Positions 36,617-45,115 of a stretch of DNA of 64,000 bases are shown piece after piece; the stretch's first letter is position 1, and each line of letters opens with the position of its first letter. The notes below the pieces were generated by a model. That model saw only the letters and a list, made by a program, of their open reading frames with translations. It had not been told where the DNA came from and made no database searches. The translations under genes and the position numbers were made by a program. The DNA comes from Novosphingobium sp. (GTDB lineage Bacteria; Pseudomonadota; Alphaproteobacteria; Sphingomonadales; Sphingomonadaceae). The DNA is taken from contig JADJYM010000016.1 of the NCBI GenBank assembly GCA_016719755.1, forward strand, positions 62,001 through 126,000, written 5' to 3'.

Positions 36617-37848
36617 GCGAGCAGCGCCGCACCGGACGGCTTTCCACCCTCGCCGCCGCTTATGTCGTGGCGCGCCGCGATTTCGTGGCGATCCTGTTTT
36701 CGCGCAGCTTCATCTTCTTTCTGCTGGGGCCGCTGTTCCCGATCCTGGTCGGCGGACTGGCCGGGGGCATCGGCCAGCGCGTGCAGCAAACCGCCGATCG
36801 CCCGGAACTGGGCGTGGCGATGCAGGCTGGCGACGTCAAGGCGATGGTCCAGGCGCACCAGCGGATTGCCTCGCAGCTTGGCCAATCGATGCCGGTGCTG
36901 GTGGTGGTCAGGGAATTGGCCCCGGGCGAGGCCTTCGATCCCGCCGCCGCGATGCGCGGCGACCGCGCCAATCTTGCGGCCATCGTCTCGGGCACGCCCG
37001 AGGCCCCGGTGCTGACCGGCCCGGCCGAGCGGATCGAGCAGTGGCGCGGCCGGGTGGCGATGGTTGCCGCCGAAGCCCGCGCCTCGTCCTCCGCCGTCTA
37101 TCCCGAGGTCACTCTGGCAGGCATCGCCACCAGCAAAGCCGATCAGAAGCATAGCCGGCTGGTAACGGCGCAGCTTGGCCAGACAGTGCTGTTCCTGCTG
37201 ACCATGCTGCTGGCGGGCATGGTGCTGTCCAACCTGGTCGAGGAAAAGGGCAACAAGATCATCGAGGTGCTGGCCGCCGCGATCCCGATGGATGCGGTGT
37301 TCCTGGGCAAGCTGTTCGCCATGCTGGCGGTATCGTGGGTCGGCATCTCGGTCTGGGGCCTGGCAGGCGGCGGAGTCTGGCTTGCGGCCGGAAACAGCCT
37401 GCAGGACTACCCCGCGCCCGCGCTCGGCTGGCCGATGTTCTTTGCGCTGGGTGTCGCCTACTTCTCGCTTGGCTACCTGCTGCTCGGCTCGATCTTCCTC
37501 GCGATCGGTTCGATGGCGACCACCGTGCGCGAAGTGCAGACCCTGTCGATGCCGGTCACCATGCTCCAGCTGCTCAACTTCTTCTTCGCCAGCTATGCCA
37601 TTGCGCGCAGCGGGACGATGGTTGAGCTGGCCGCGATCGCGGTGCCGTTCAGCTCGCCTTTCGCGATGCTGGCGCGCGCGGCGCAGGACGGGGCGCTGTG
37701 GCCGCATCTTGCGGCGATCGGCTGGCAACTGCTGTGGGTGGCCGTGCTGGTGCGCGGCGGGGCGGCGCTGTTCCGCAAGCGGGTGATGAAGAGCGGCCCG
37801 GCGGGCGGGGGGAGGCGTCCATTCTGGCGGCGCGCCCGCGCAGCCTGA
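36613..37848 (+). CDS. ABC-2 type permease (NatB/YhaP-like)
   Basis: 411 residues, overlapping the ATPase gene by four bases. An N-terminal TM helix (FSRSFIFFLLGPLFPILVGGLAGGIG) is followed by a ~150-residue extracytoplasmic domain. A bundle of TM helices runs from ~residue 190, starting TVLFLLTMLLAGMVLSNLVEEKGNKIIEVLAAAIPMDAVFLGKLFAML. That VEEKxNKIIEvL block is a hallmark of this permease class. It forms the membrane half of an exporter with the preceding ATPase. The C-terminus is a strongly basic tail (RRPFWRRARAA). Confidence 0.9.
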   Translation: MSEQRRTGRLSTLAAAYVVARRDFVAILFSRSFIFFLLGPLFPILVGGLAGGIGQRVQQTADRPELGVAMQAGDVKAMVQAHQRIASQLGQSMPVLVVVRELAPGEAFDPAAAMRGDRANLAAIVSGTPEAPVLTGPAERIEQWRGRVAMVAAEARASSSAVYPEVTLAGIATSKADQKHSRLVTAQLGQTVLFLLTMLLAGMVLSNLVEEKGNKIIEVLAAAIPMDAVFLGKLFAMLAVSWVGISVWGLAGGGVWLAAGNSLQDYPAPALGWPMFFALGVAYFSLGYLLLGSIFLAIGSMATTVREVQTLSMPVTMLQLLNFFFASYAIARSGTMVELAAIAVPFSSPFAMLARAAQDGALWPHLAAIGWQLLWVAVLVRGGAALFRKRVMKSGPAGGGRRPFWRRARAA

Positions 37849-37958
37849 GCGGCGCGCAAGGCACTTCACCGAGGCGCTATTGACTCTCTGGTAAGTTCGG
37901 CGGGATAAGTCTCTCCAGACAACCTAAATGCGCGGATCAACGCGCCGGAGAGAACTGG

Positions 37959-39296
37959 ATGGCCACCCAGCCGATTACCGCCAATCAGGCGTTCACCTAT
38001 CGCCGCTCGCCGAGCGCGACCGAAGCGTTCGAGGCCTGGCTCAAGGAGCATGGGCAGGAACTGCCCAAACACACCCACCCGTGGGACGTCTCGCGCTCGG
38101 ACATCTATGTCGAGGACCGCTGGCAGCCGATTTTCGCGGAAATGCGCGCCAAGGCCCCGGTCAACAAGGTGACCGGCACCCCCTATGGCGATTACTGGAA
38201 CGTCACGACCGTCCAGGCCATCCAGCACGTCGAGGCGCTGCCCGACCTCTATTCCTCCTCCTGGGAGCACGGCGGGATCACTATCGGCGATCCTCCCGAG
38301 GACATCGATCCGGCCAAGCTGGAGGAACGCCGCCTGCCGATGTTCATCGCCATGGACCGGCCCCACCACACCGGCCAGCGCCGCACCGTGGCCCCCGCCT
38401 TTACCCCCGGCGAGATCGAGAAGATGGCTGCCGAGGTGCGGATGCGCACCCAGGCCGTGCTCGACAGCCTGCCGTGGGGCGAACAGTTCGACTGGGTAGA
38501 CAAGGTCTCGATCGAACTGACCACGGGCATGCTGGCGATCCTGTTCGGCTTCCCGTGGGAAGACCGCCGCCTGCTGACCTTCTGGTCCGACTGGGCAGGG
38601 GACGTCGAACTTGGCCTGGCACGTGGCCTTGAGGATACGCGCTTCGAGATCCTGAGCGAAATGGCGCATTACTTCCAGCGCCTGTGGATGGAGCGGGTTG
38701 GCGCCCCGCCCAGCCGCGACCTCATCTCGATGATGATCCATTCCGAAGCGATGCAGCACATGAGCCCGCAGGAATTCATGGGCAATCTGGTGCTGCTGAT
38801 CGTCGGCGGCAACGATACCACCCGCAACACCATGTCGGGCATCGTCCACGCGCTCGACACGTTCCCCGACCAGCGCGAGATCTTCGAAAACGACACATCG
38901 GTGATCCCCAATGCGGTGCAGGAATGCATCCGCTATGTCACCCCGCTCGCCCATATGCGCCGCACCGCGTTGCACGATGCAGAACTGTTCGGGCAGGAGA
39001 TCAAGGCCGGCGACAAGCTGGTTCTGTGGTACATTTCCGCCAACCGCGACGAGGCCGTGTTCAAGGATGCGGACAAGCTGATCGTCACGCGCGAGAATGC
39101 CCGCCGCCACCTCTCGTTCGGTTATGGCATCCACCGCTGCGTTGGCGCGCGGCTGGCCGAACTGCAGCTCAAGATCCTGCTCGAGGAAATGCACGAGCGG
39201 CGCATGCGCGTGCGCGTCACCGGCAAGGCCGAGCGCGTTCGGGCGAACTTCGTGCACGGCTTCCGCAAGCTGGAAACCACGCTGGAGAAGTTCTGA
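37959..39296 (+). CDS. Cytochrome P450, CYP153-like (terminal alkane/fatty acid hydroxylase type)
   Basis: 445 residues. The heme loop FGYGIHRCVGARLAELQLKILLEE holds the proximal Cys394. The I-helix is LLIVGGNDTTRNTMSG and the ExxR motif is ECIRYVTPLAHMRRTAL. The order MFIAMDRPHHTGQRRTVAPAF, EQFDWVDKVSIELTTGMLAILFGFPWEDR and LISMMIHSEAMQHMSPQEFMGNLVLLIVGG closely follows CYP153 enzymes as I know them, which hydroxylate terminal carbons of alkanes and fatty acids. CYP153 genes usually sit with a [2Fe-2S] ferredoxin and reductase. Neither is here, so electrons must come from elsewhere. Confidence 0.88.
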   Translation: MATQPITANQAFTYRRSPSATEAFEAWLKEHGQELPKHTHPWDVSRSDIYVEDRWQPIFAEMRAKAPVNKVTGTPYGDYWNVTTVQAIQHVEALPDLYSSSWEHGGITIGDPPEDIDPAKLEERRLPMFIAMDRPHHTGQRRTVAPAFTPGEIEKMAAEVRMRTQAVLDSLPWGEQFDWVDKVSIELTTGMLAILFGFPWEDRRLLTFWSDWAGDVELGLARGLEDTRFEILSEMAHYFQRLWMERVGAPPSRDLISMMIHSEAMQHMSPQEFMGNLVLLIVGGNDTTRNTMSGIVHALDTFPDQREIFENDTSVIPNAVQECIRYVTPLAHMRRTALHDAELFGQEIKAGDKLVLWYISANRDEAVFKDADKLIVTRENARRHLSFGYGIHRCVGARLAELQLKILLEEMHERRMRVRVTGKAERVRANFVHGFRKLETTLEKF

Positions 39297-39380
39297 AGCC
39301 GCGCGCGGCCGTCCGGACAGGTTGACTCAAGCCCGATCCTGCCCACCTTGCGCTAGCTGGGGGGCAGGAAAGGATCGCGC

Positions 39381-39860
39381 ATGATCGATAGACGCCGGAT
39401 GCTGGGCTGGCTGGGTGTTGGCGCCGCGCTCCCCGTGCTCGCGGCCTGCGGCGGGCAGGCGCAGGCGCGCGGATTTGCCATCAGCTACAGCGATGCCGAA
39501 TGGCGCCGCCGCCTGACCAGGGAGCAGTATTACATCCTGCGCGGCAAGGGCACCGAGGCGCCGTTCACTTCGCCCCTGCTCAAGGAACGCCGCAAGGGGG
39601 TTTTCGTCTGCGCGGCGGACGGCAACCGGCAGTTCTCCTCGGACACCAAGTACGACAGCAAGACCGGCTGGCCCAGCTTCTGGAGGCCGTTGCCCGGGGC
39701 GATCGCCACCGGCACCGATTGGGATGCGGGCTACCCGCGCACCGAAGTGCACTGCGCGCGGTGCGGCGGACACCTTGGCCACGTTTTCGACGATGGGCCC
39801 AGGCCGACCGGCCTGCGCTATTGCATGAACGGAGATGCCATGGCCTTCGTGCCCGCCTGA
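39381..39860 (+). CDS. msrB: Peptide-methionine (R)-S-oxide reductase MsrB, lipoprotein form
   Basis: 159 residues. The N-terminus has an RRR motif, a hydrophobic stretch and a lipobox LAAC (MIDRRRMLGWLGVGAALPVLAACGG), so it should be exported and lipid-anchored, unlike the usual cytosolic enzyme. The MsrB core is complete: FTSPLLKERRKGVFVCAADGNRQFSSDTKYDSKTGWPSFWRPL, then CARCGGHLGHVFDDGP and the catalytic Cys in LRYCMNGDAM. The first zinc CxxC has only one Cys (CAADG), while the second pair (CARC) is intact. It repairs methionine-(R)-sulfoxide in envelope proteins. Confidence 0.92.
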   Translation: MIDRRRMLGWLGVGAALPVLAACGGQAQARGFAISYSDAEWRRRLTREQYYILRGKGTEAPFTSPLLKERRKGVFVCAADGNRQFSSDTKYDSKTGWPSFWRPLPGAIATGTDWDAGYPRTEVHCARCGGHLGHVFDDGPRPTGLRYCMNGDAMAFVPA

Positions 39861-39876
39861 ACGCGAACGAATCGGC

Positions 39877-40545
39877 CTAGCCGAGGGCCAGCGCCGCAGG
39901 GATCGCCGGAAACATCGCCAGTCCTTCCGAATGCAGGCGAGCCGCGAGCGTCGCCAGTTCGTCGAGCCGGAAGCCGGTGTGGAACACCACGCCATGCGCT
40001 GTTCCCCGCCGCCAGCGCACCCGTCCGGCCAGGGGCGGCAAGCCGTGCGCCTCGATCAGCAATGGCTGGCGCAGGGCCAGCACGAAGTCGGATTCGATCA
40101 GCGCGCCCTGCTGCGAAAGATCGCGCAGCACTGCCGCCCGCGCGATGCCATGGGCCTCTACCATGACAGGGAGTTCAAGCTTCAGCCGGATCTGGCGACG
40201 CGGGTACTGGCTGGTTTCTTCCAGCAGGCCATGAACATCGACCTTGCCGCCGCAAAACCGGAAACCCGCGTGGCCATCGCGGGCCCATACCGGTTCCACC
40301 GCATATCGGGTGCCGTTGCCCAGTTCGAGTTCATAGTGCCCACCCTGCGGCAAGAGATGAAACAACCGCGCCTTGAACCCGGTTGCCGACGCATCGCGCA
40401 GGATGCACAGGAATTCCTGCCCGTCGCAGATCAGCTTTCCCGCGCGCAGCAGCAAGGCATAGCGCCGCGCCGCGCGCTGTTCGGCGCCGTCCACCGGCGG
40501 ATCGTTGTGCGGCTCGCTCGCCTGCCCCATGGTTCTGCTCCGCAT
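39877..40545 (-). CDS. Tandem PilZ-domain protein (candidate c-di-GMP receptor)
   Basis: 222 residues from ATG at 40543-40545; ATG at 40528-40530 (MGQASEP) is a second option, and both have purine-rich upstream sequence. There are two PilZ-like halves. The first is around RRYALLLRAGKLICDGQEFLCILRDASATGFKARL. The second is PRRQIRLKLELPVMVEAHGIARAAVLRDLSQQGALIES, with RRxxR and the (D/N)xSxxG-like DLSQQG. The second keeps the residues expected for c-di-GMP binding; the first is degenerate. It probably links c-di-GMP to motility or envelope behaviour. It is the last gene before the island. Confidence 0.8.
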   Translation of the reverse strand: MRSRTMGQASEPHNDPPVDGAEQRAARRYALLLRAGKLICDGQEFLCILRDASATGFKARLFHLLPQGGHYELELGNGTRYAVEPVWARDGHAGFRFCGGKVDVHGLLEETSQYPRRQIRLKLELPVMVEAHGIARAAVLRDLSQQGALIESDFVLALRQPLLIEAHGLPPLAGRVRWRRGTAHGVVFHTGFRLDELATLAARLHSEGLAMFPAIPAALALG

Positions 40546-40690
40546 CCCGGAGCCTCTCCTCCGGACAGACGGAAAACTAGAAGGACAGCGCTAAGGAAAT
40601 CATAGCGCCAGACCTAGGGACTTCACTGCCCCGGATGGCCGCTCCGCTGCCTGAGCAGCGATCAAAGGCAAACGCCTAGGATTTGGAAAA

Positions 40691-40710
40691 TGGAGCGGTG
40701 AAGGGAACCG
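40691..40710. repeat. Left attachment-site-like repeat (imperfect copy of tRNA-Gly 3' end)
   Basis: TGGAGCGGTGAAGGGAACCG differs from the tRNA copy at 48513-48533 by one missing G and one T-to-C change. The preceding bases (GGAAAA versus GGAAAT) are also similar. The imperfection argues for an old insertion that has diverged, or for use of a secondary site. Confidence 0.6.
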
Positions 40711-40765
40711 CAAAATGGCCCAAGAAACGCGAATTTCCGGCGTTTCTGACAACTTCGTTTTTCAG

Positions 40766-40806
40766 GATACCCCCAAAGATACCCCCATGGCCTCGCGCTA
40801 CCCCCG
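40766..40806. repeat. Left-end ATACCCCC motif cluster (candidate integrase arm sites)
   Basis: GATACCCCCA occurs at 40766-40775 and 40778-40787, twelve bases apart, and a weaker CTACCCCCGG starts at 40799. The same motif is clustered at the other end of the island near the integrase start. Nothing else is recognisable in the 469-base gap 40546-41014 apart from this cluster and the att-like repeat. No gene is supported there. Confidence 0.55.
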
Positions 40807-41014
40807 GATTGAGCCTCCAGACCCGTCTGGAGAATCGCGGGTCCTACCTGCCTCTATCCAGTGACCCATGCGCTGCTTGACCGCAATTTTCGCGCGTGCC
40901 CTGTTCATCGCGCAACGTTGCAGTCAGTAGTTTCAGTCTCCCGGCCCGGCGTTGCCAACATCATTGATTTGGAAGCGCCTTGGCGCGCACGTGGGCGCAC
41001 GGTAAGCGTCGCGT

Positions 41015-44000
41015 GTGAACGATCCGACCCTCTTCGCTGCTGGCGCGCTTTTCACCCAGGACTACCTTTCCGAAGGCATTGCCGCCACGGCGGCCTATGC
41101 CGCGATTGATCCCCAGCCCTTGCGCGAGCGGCTGGATGCGATCCTGGCCGGTTTCCCTCACGCCAGCCGCCCGAATGAAGCGACCACGGAAAGCGATCTT
41201 GTCTGGCCGGTCCTCTCGCTGCTCGGCTGGAGCGATTACCTTACCCAGCAAAACCTCTCGGCTTCCGGGCGGGTCGACGTTCCCGATGGCCTGCTGTTCA
41301 TCGACGCGGGGGCAAAGGCCCAGGCGAACGCGCACCCCGAAGAATGGAAGCGCTACGAATTCGGCGCGGCGATTGTCGAAAGCAAGCGCTGGGGCCGCGC
41401 GCTGGACCGTGCCGAGGGGCGCAAAGGCGAAGAGCGCGACACGCCTTCGACCCAGCTCCTGCGCTACCTGCGGCGGATCGACGACCTGACCAGTGGCGCG
41501 CTGCGCTGGGGCATCCTGACCAATGGGGCGCGCTGGCGGCTCTACTTTTCGGGCGCCCGCTCGACCATCGACGATTACCTGGAAATCGACCTTGCGCGGG
41601 TGCTGGGGCTCGATCCGGACCTGCTCGACAGCGGCGTTACCCCAGCCGAACGCGATCACTGGCTGCGTGTCTTTGCCGCCATGTTCTCACGCTCCGCGTT
41701 CGAACGTGCGGCGCCCGGCGCACCCAGCTTCCACGATACCGCTCGCAGCGAAGCGGCCTTCTATGAGGAACGGGTCGCCAAAAGCCTGTCCGAACTGGTC
41801 TTCACCAAGCTCTACCCCATGCTTGGCAAGGCGGTCGCCAAGGCCGCGCCAGCCGATACCCCGCTGGACGAAATCCGCCAGGCAACCCTGATACTGCTCT
41901 ACCGCCTGCTGTTCGTGCTCTATGCCGAAGACCGCGGCCTGCTCCCGGTGCGCGACCCGCGCTTCGATGATTATGCGCTGCGCGTCGCGCGGCTGGACAT
42001 TGGCCGGCGCAAGGATGCCGGGGACGCCTTCTCCGGCGTCGCCAAACATATCTGGAGCCGCTTCGCCAGCCTTGCCGAAATGATCGATCAGGGCGATCCA
42101 TCGGTAGGCCTGCCCCCTTACAACGGCGGCCTGTTCAGCGGCGAGCAGACCCCGCTGCTCAAGTCGATCGCGCTGGGCGACGATGTCATGGCCGAAGCGC
42201 TCGACATCCTGTCATGGGAGCAGCGCGGCGGTCGGCGGCGTTATATCAACTACCGCGACCTTTCGGTGCAGCAACTCGGCTCGATCTATGAGCGCTTGCT
42301 GGAGTTCGAACTGGCCCGCGACGAAACCGGCGCGGTCGATGTCCGGCCCAATATCTTCGCCCGCAAGAATTCCGGCAGCTACTACACGCCGGATGACCTT
42401 GTGTTGCTGATTCTGGACGAAACGCTGGAACCGCTGATCAGCGACGCGCACGAAGGCTTTGACAGGGCAATGGCCAGCCTCAAGCCTTCGGACAGCGAAG
42501 ACTACAAGCTGACCCAGCTGCAAAAGGCGGACCCCGCGAAAGCGATCACCCGTCTGCGCGTCTGCGATCCGGCGATGGGCTCTGGCCACTTTCTGGTTTC
42601 GCTGGTCGACCGGCTGACCAATCACGCGCTGGATGCCATGGCCGAGGCTGCGGCGCTGGTGCAGGACAACCTGGGGCTGGAATACGAAAGCCCCGTCGCC
42701 GCCGAAGTGCGCGAGGTGCGCGGCACGATCCGCCACAACGCCCAGGATCAGAACTGGACTGTGGCCGAAGAGCAGCTGGACGATCCCCAGCTGGTCAAGC
42801 GCATGGTGCTGAAACGCTGCGTCTATGGCGCGGACAAGAACCGCATGGCGGTGGAACTGGCCAAGGTTTCGCTCTGGCTGCACACTTTCACGGTAGGGGC
42901 GCCGCTATCCTTCATCGATCACCACCTGGCCTGCGGGGACAGCCTGTTCGGCCTGTGGGTGCGCGATGCGATCGACAAGGCGGGCGCGGGCGGCGAACTG
43001 CTGTATATCGAGGAACTGCGCACGGCGGAGCGCCAGGCGGCAACCATGCAGCGGATCGAGGCGCTGACCGATGCCGAGATTGCCGAGGCCCATTCCAGCG
43101 CCGAAATGTGGCGCGATGTCGAATTTCAGGTCGGCCCGTTCGACAGCTTCGTCAGCTTCATCCATGCGCTGGACTGGCTGGACCTGCCCCGCGCCCAGCG
43201 CCCGCTGATTACCCAATGGCTCGACGGCGGGTTTGGCGATCCCCTGCCGATCGCGCGCGGCAAGAAGGAACCCGAAGCCTACCGCGCTAAACCCGAAGAG
43301 GCCGAAGCCTTCCGCGCCATCTGGCAGGCCGCGCGCGAACTGATCGAGGAGGAACGCTTCCTCAACTGGCAGATCACCTTCCCCGGCGTGTGGAAGAACT
43401 GGGCCAGCCGCGAACTGGAAGGTGGCTTCGATGCGGTCATCGGCAACCCGCCGTGGGACCGGATCAAGCTGCAACAGGTCGAATGGTTCGCCGCGCGCAG
43501 GCCGGAAATCGCCATGGCGCAGCGCGCGTCCGATCGCGGCAAGATGATCAAGGCGCTGGAAAAGGCGGGCGATCCCCTGTTCGCGGACTATGCCAAGGCC
43601 GACCGCCGCGCTGCCGATACCATGCGCATCGCGCGCAAGGGCGGGCATTATCCCCTGCTCAGCCGGGGCGACATCAACCTCTACAGCCTGTTCGTGGAAC
43701 GCGCCTACCGGCTGGTGAAGCCGGGCGGCATGGTTGGCCTGCTCACCCCCAGCGGCATCGCCAGCGACCTTTCCGCCAGCGCGTTCTTCCGCAAGGTGGC
43801 GACCGGCGGCCACCTCAAGGCCCTGTATGATTTCGAGAACAAGAAGGTGTTCTTCCCGGACGTCCACGCCAGCTTCAAGTTTGCGGTGATGGTGGCGAGT
43901 CCGGAGCGCACTTTCACGGCGGCGCGGTGCGCCTTCTACCTGCACGGTGTGGGTGAACTTCACAACCCCGACCAGTGCTTCCCGATTGCCGCTGCTGACT

Positions 44001-45112
44001 TCGCTCGTGTCAATCCCAACACCGGCACCGCGCCGATTTTCCGCACCGCCCGCGACATGGCGCTCACCACCGCGATCTATGCTCGCTGCCCGGTGCTGGT
44101 CGACCGCTCGGGCGACGAGCCGGTGGCGGCATGGCCGGTCAAGTATGCCACCATGTTTCACATGACCAACAACAGCCACCTTTTCCGCACCCGCGCGGAA
44201 CTGGAAGGCAAGGAAGGCGCCTGGCCCATTGGCGGCAACCGCTGGCAATCCCCAAGCGGGGAATGGGTGCCGCTTTATGTTGGCCGGATGATCCATCAAT
44301 TCGATCACCGCGCTGCCTCCGTCACGGTCAACGAAGAAAACCTGCACAATGCGGCCTTGAGCGGCGAAATTACCGCAGCAATGAAGGCTGACCCAACCTT
44401 TACTCCGGAACCCCAGTTTTGGGTTCCTCGGTCTGAATGCAAGGCGAACGCTGATGGCAGTGCCACTTTGGCGTTTCGCGATATTGCAAGAGCAACCGAT
44501 TCTAGAACATTCATCGCAGCGATTTGCCCGTCATACGGCTTTGGCAACAAGGCACCTTTGATTCTTGGTAGGGAGCGCGGACTGTACGCAGATGAAACGA
44601 CGCTTCTTGCGTCTAACTGCAATGCAGTTGTGTTCGATTATGTGACGCGATCGAAGCTGCAAAGCACCAGTCTCAACTGGTTCATCGTCGAACAACTCCC
44701 GGTGATCCCGCCCGAAGCCTACTCCCGCGCCTTCGGCCCCAAGACCGCCGCCGAAATCGTCCGCGAATCCGTGCTGGAACTGACCTATACCGCCCACGAC
44801 ATGGCCCCCTTCGCCCGGGACATGGGATATGTCGACGAGACCGGGGAAGTGCGACCGCCCTACGTCTGGGACGAGGACCGCCGCCTGGCACTGCGCGCCC
44901 GGCTCGATGCGCTCTATTTCATCCTCTACGGCGTGTTCGATCCCGCCAGCCCCGAACAGTCGCGCGATGATGTCCGCTACATCTATTCCACCTTCCCGAT
45001 CGTCGAGCGCGAGGAACTGGCCCGCTGGGGCCGCTACCGCAGCCGCGACCTCTGCCTCGCCTGGATCAACGCCCTGATCGCCGGCCAGCCGGACGCGGCT
45101 GTGGAGGGATAG
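41015..45112 (+). CDS. Type IIG-like restriction-modification fusion: N-terminal PD-(D/E)XK nuclease and gamma-class N6-adenine methyltransferase
   Basis: 1,365 residues from GTG at 41015. The N-terminal ~180 residues look like a PD-(D/E)XK nuclease: E59, D88/D91 in RVDVPDG and E122-S-K124 in AAIVESKRWG. A helical region follows, then methyltransferase motif I DPAMGSGHF at 518-526 and motif IV NPPWD at 811-815, with the large insertion between them seen in Eco57I-type enzymes. The C-terminal third should hold the target-recognition domain. One chain may thus cut and methylate DNA; PglX-like BREX methylases are an alternative, but no other BREX gene is present. Residues ~1125-1225 are encoded by a low-GC patch. 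It is followed after three bases by the next gene. Confidence 0.8.
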   Translation: MNDPTLFAAGALFTQDYLSEGIAATAAYAAIDPQPLRERLDAILAGFPHASRPNEATTESDLVWPVLSLLGWSDYLTQQNLSASGRVDVPDGLLFIDAGAKAQANAHPEEWKRYEFGAAIVESKRWGRALDRAEGRKGEERDTPSTQLLRYLRRIDDLTSGALRWGILTNGARWRLYFSGARSTIDDYLEIDLARVLGLDPDLLDSGVTPAERDHWLRVFAAMFSRSAFERAAPGAPSFHDTARSEAAFYEERVAKSLSELVFTKLYPMLGKAVAKAAPADTPLDEIRQATLILLYRLLFVLYAEDRGLLPVRDPRFDDYALRVARLDIGRRKDAGDAFSGVAKHIWSRFASLAEMIDQGDPSVGLPPYNGGLFSGEQTPLLKSIALGDDVMAEALDILSWEQRGGRRRYINYRDLSVQQLGSIYERLLEFELARDETGAVDVRPNIFARKNSGSYYTPDDLVLLILDETLEPLISDAHEGFDRAMASLKPSDSEDYKLTQLQKADPAKAITRLRVCDPAMGSGHFLVSLVDRLTNHALDAMAEAAALVQDNLGLEYESPVAAEVREVRGTIRHNAQDQNWTVAEEQLDDPQLVKRMVLKRCVYGADKNRMAVELAKVSLWLHTFTVGAPLSFIDHHLACGDSLFGLWVRDAIDKAGAGGELLYIEELRTAERQAATMQRIEALTDAEIAEAHSSAEMWRDVEFQVGPFDSFVSFIHALDWLDLPRAQRPLITQWLDGGFGDPLPIARGKKEPEAYRAKPEEAEAFRAIWQAARELIEEERFLNWQITFPGVWKNWASRELEGGFDAVIGNPPWDRIKLQQVEWFAARRPEIAMAQRASDRGKMIKALEKAGDPLFADYAKADRRAADTMRIARKGGHYPLLSRGDINLYSLFVERAYRLVKPGGMVGLLTPSGIASDLSASAFFRKVATGGHLKALYDFENKKVFFPDVHASFKFAVMVASPERTFTAARCAFYLHGVGELHNPDQCFPIAAADFARVNPNTGTAPIFRTARDMALTTAIYARCPVLVDRSGDEPVAAWPVKYATMFHMTNNSHLFRTRAELEGKEGAWPIGGNRWQSPSGEWVPLYVGRMIHQFDHRAASVTVNEENLHNAALSGEITAAMKADPTFTPEPQFWVPRSECKANADGSATLAFRDIARATDSRTFIAAICPSYGFGNKAPLILGRERGLYADETTLLASNCNAVVFDYVTRSKLQSTSLNWFIVEQLPVIPPEAYSRAFGPKTAAEIVRESVLELTYTAHDMAPFARDMGYVDETGEVRPPYVWDEDRRLALRARLDALYFILYGVFDPASPEQSRDDVRYIYSTFPIVEREELARWGRYRSRDLCLAWINALIAGQPDAAVEG

Positions 45113-45115
45113 GCT

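Noticed and set aside
40683-40880. A 65-codon forward frame at the left end of the island
   Set aside because: It runs through the att-like repeat and the ATACCCCC motifs, whose translation gives meaningless Pro-rich sequence. No RBS.
41015-45112. The methyltransferase fusion considered as PglX of a BREX system or DrmM of DISARM
   Set aside because: No pglZ, brxC, brxA/B/L, drmA or drmB genes are in the island, and an N-terminal nuclease motif is present, which favours a type IIG-like enzyme.
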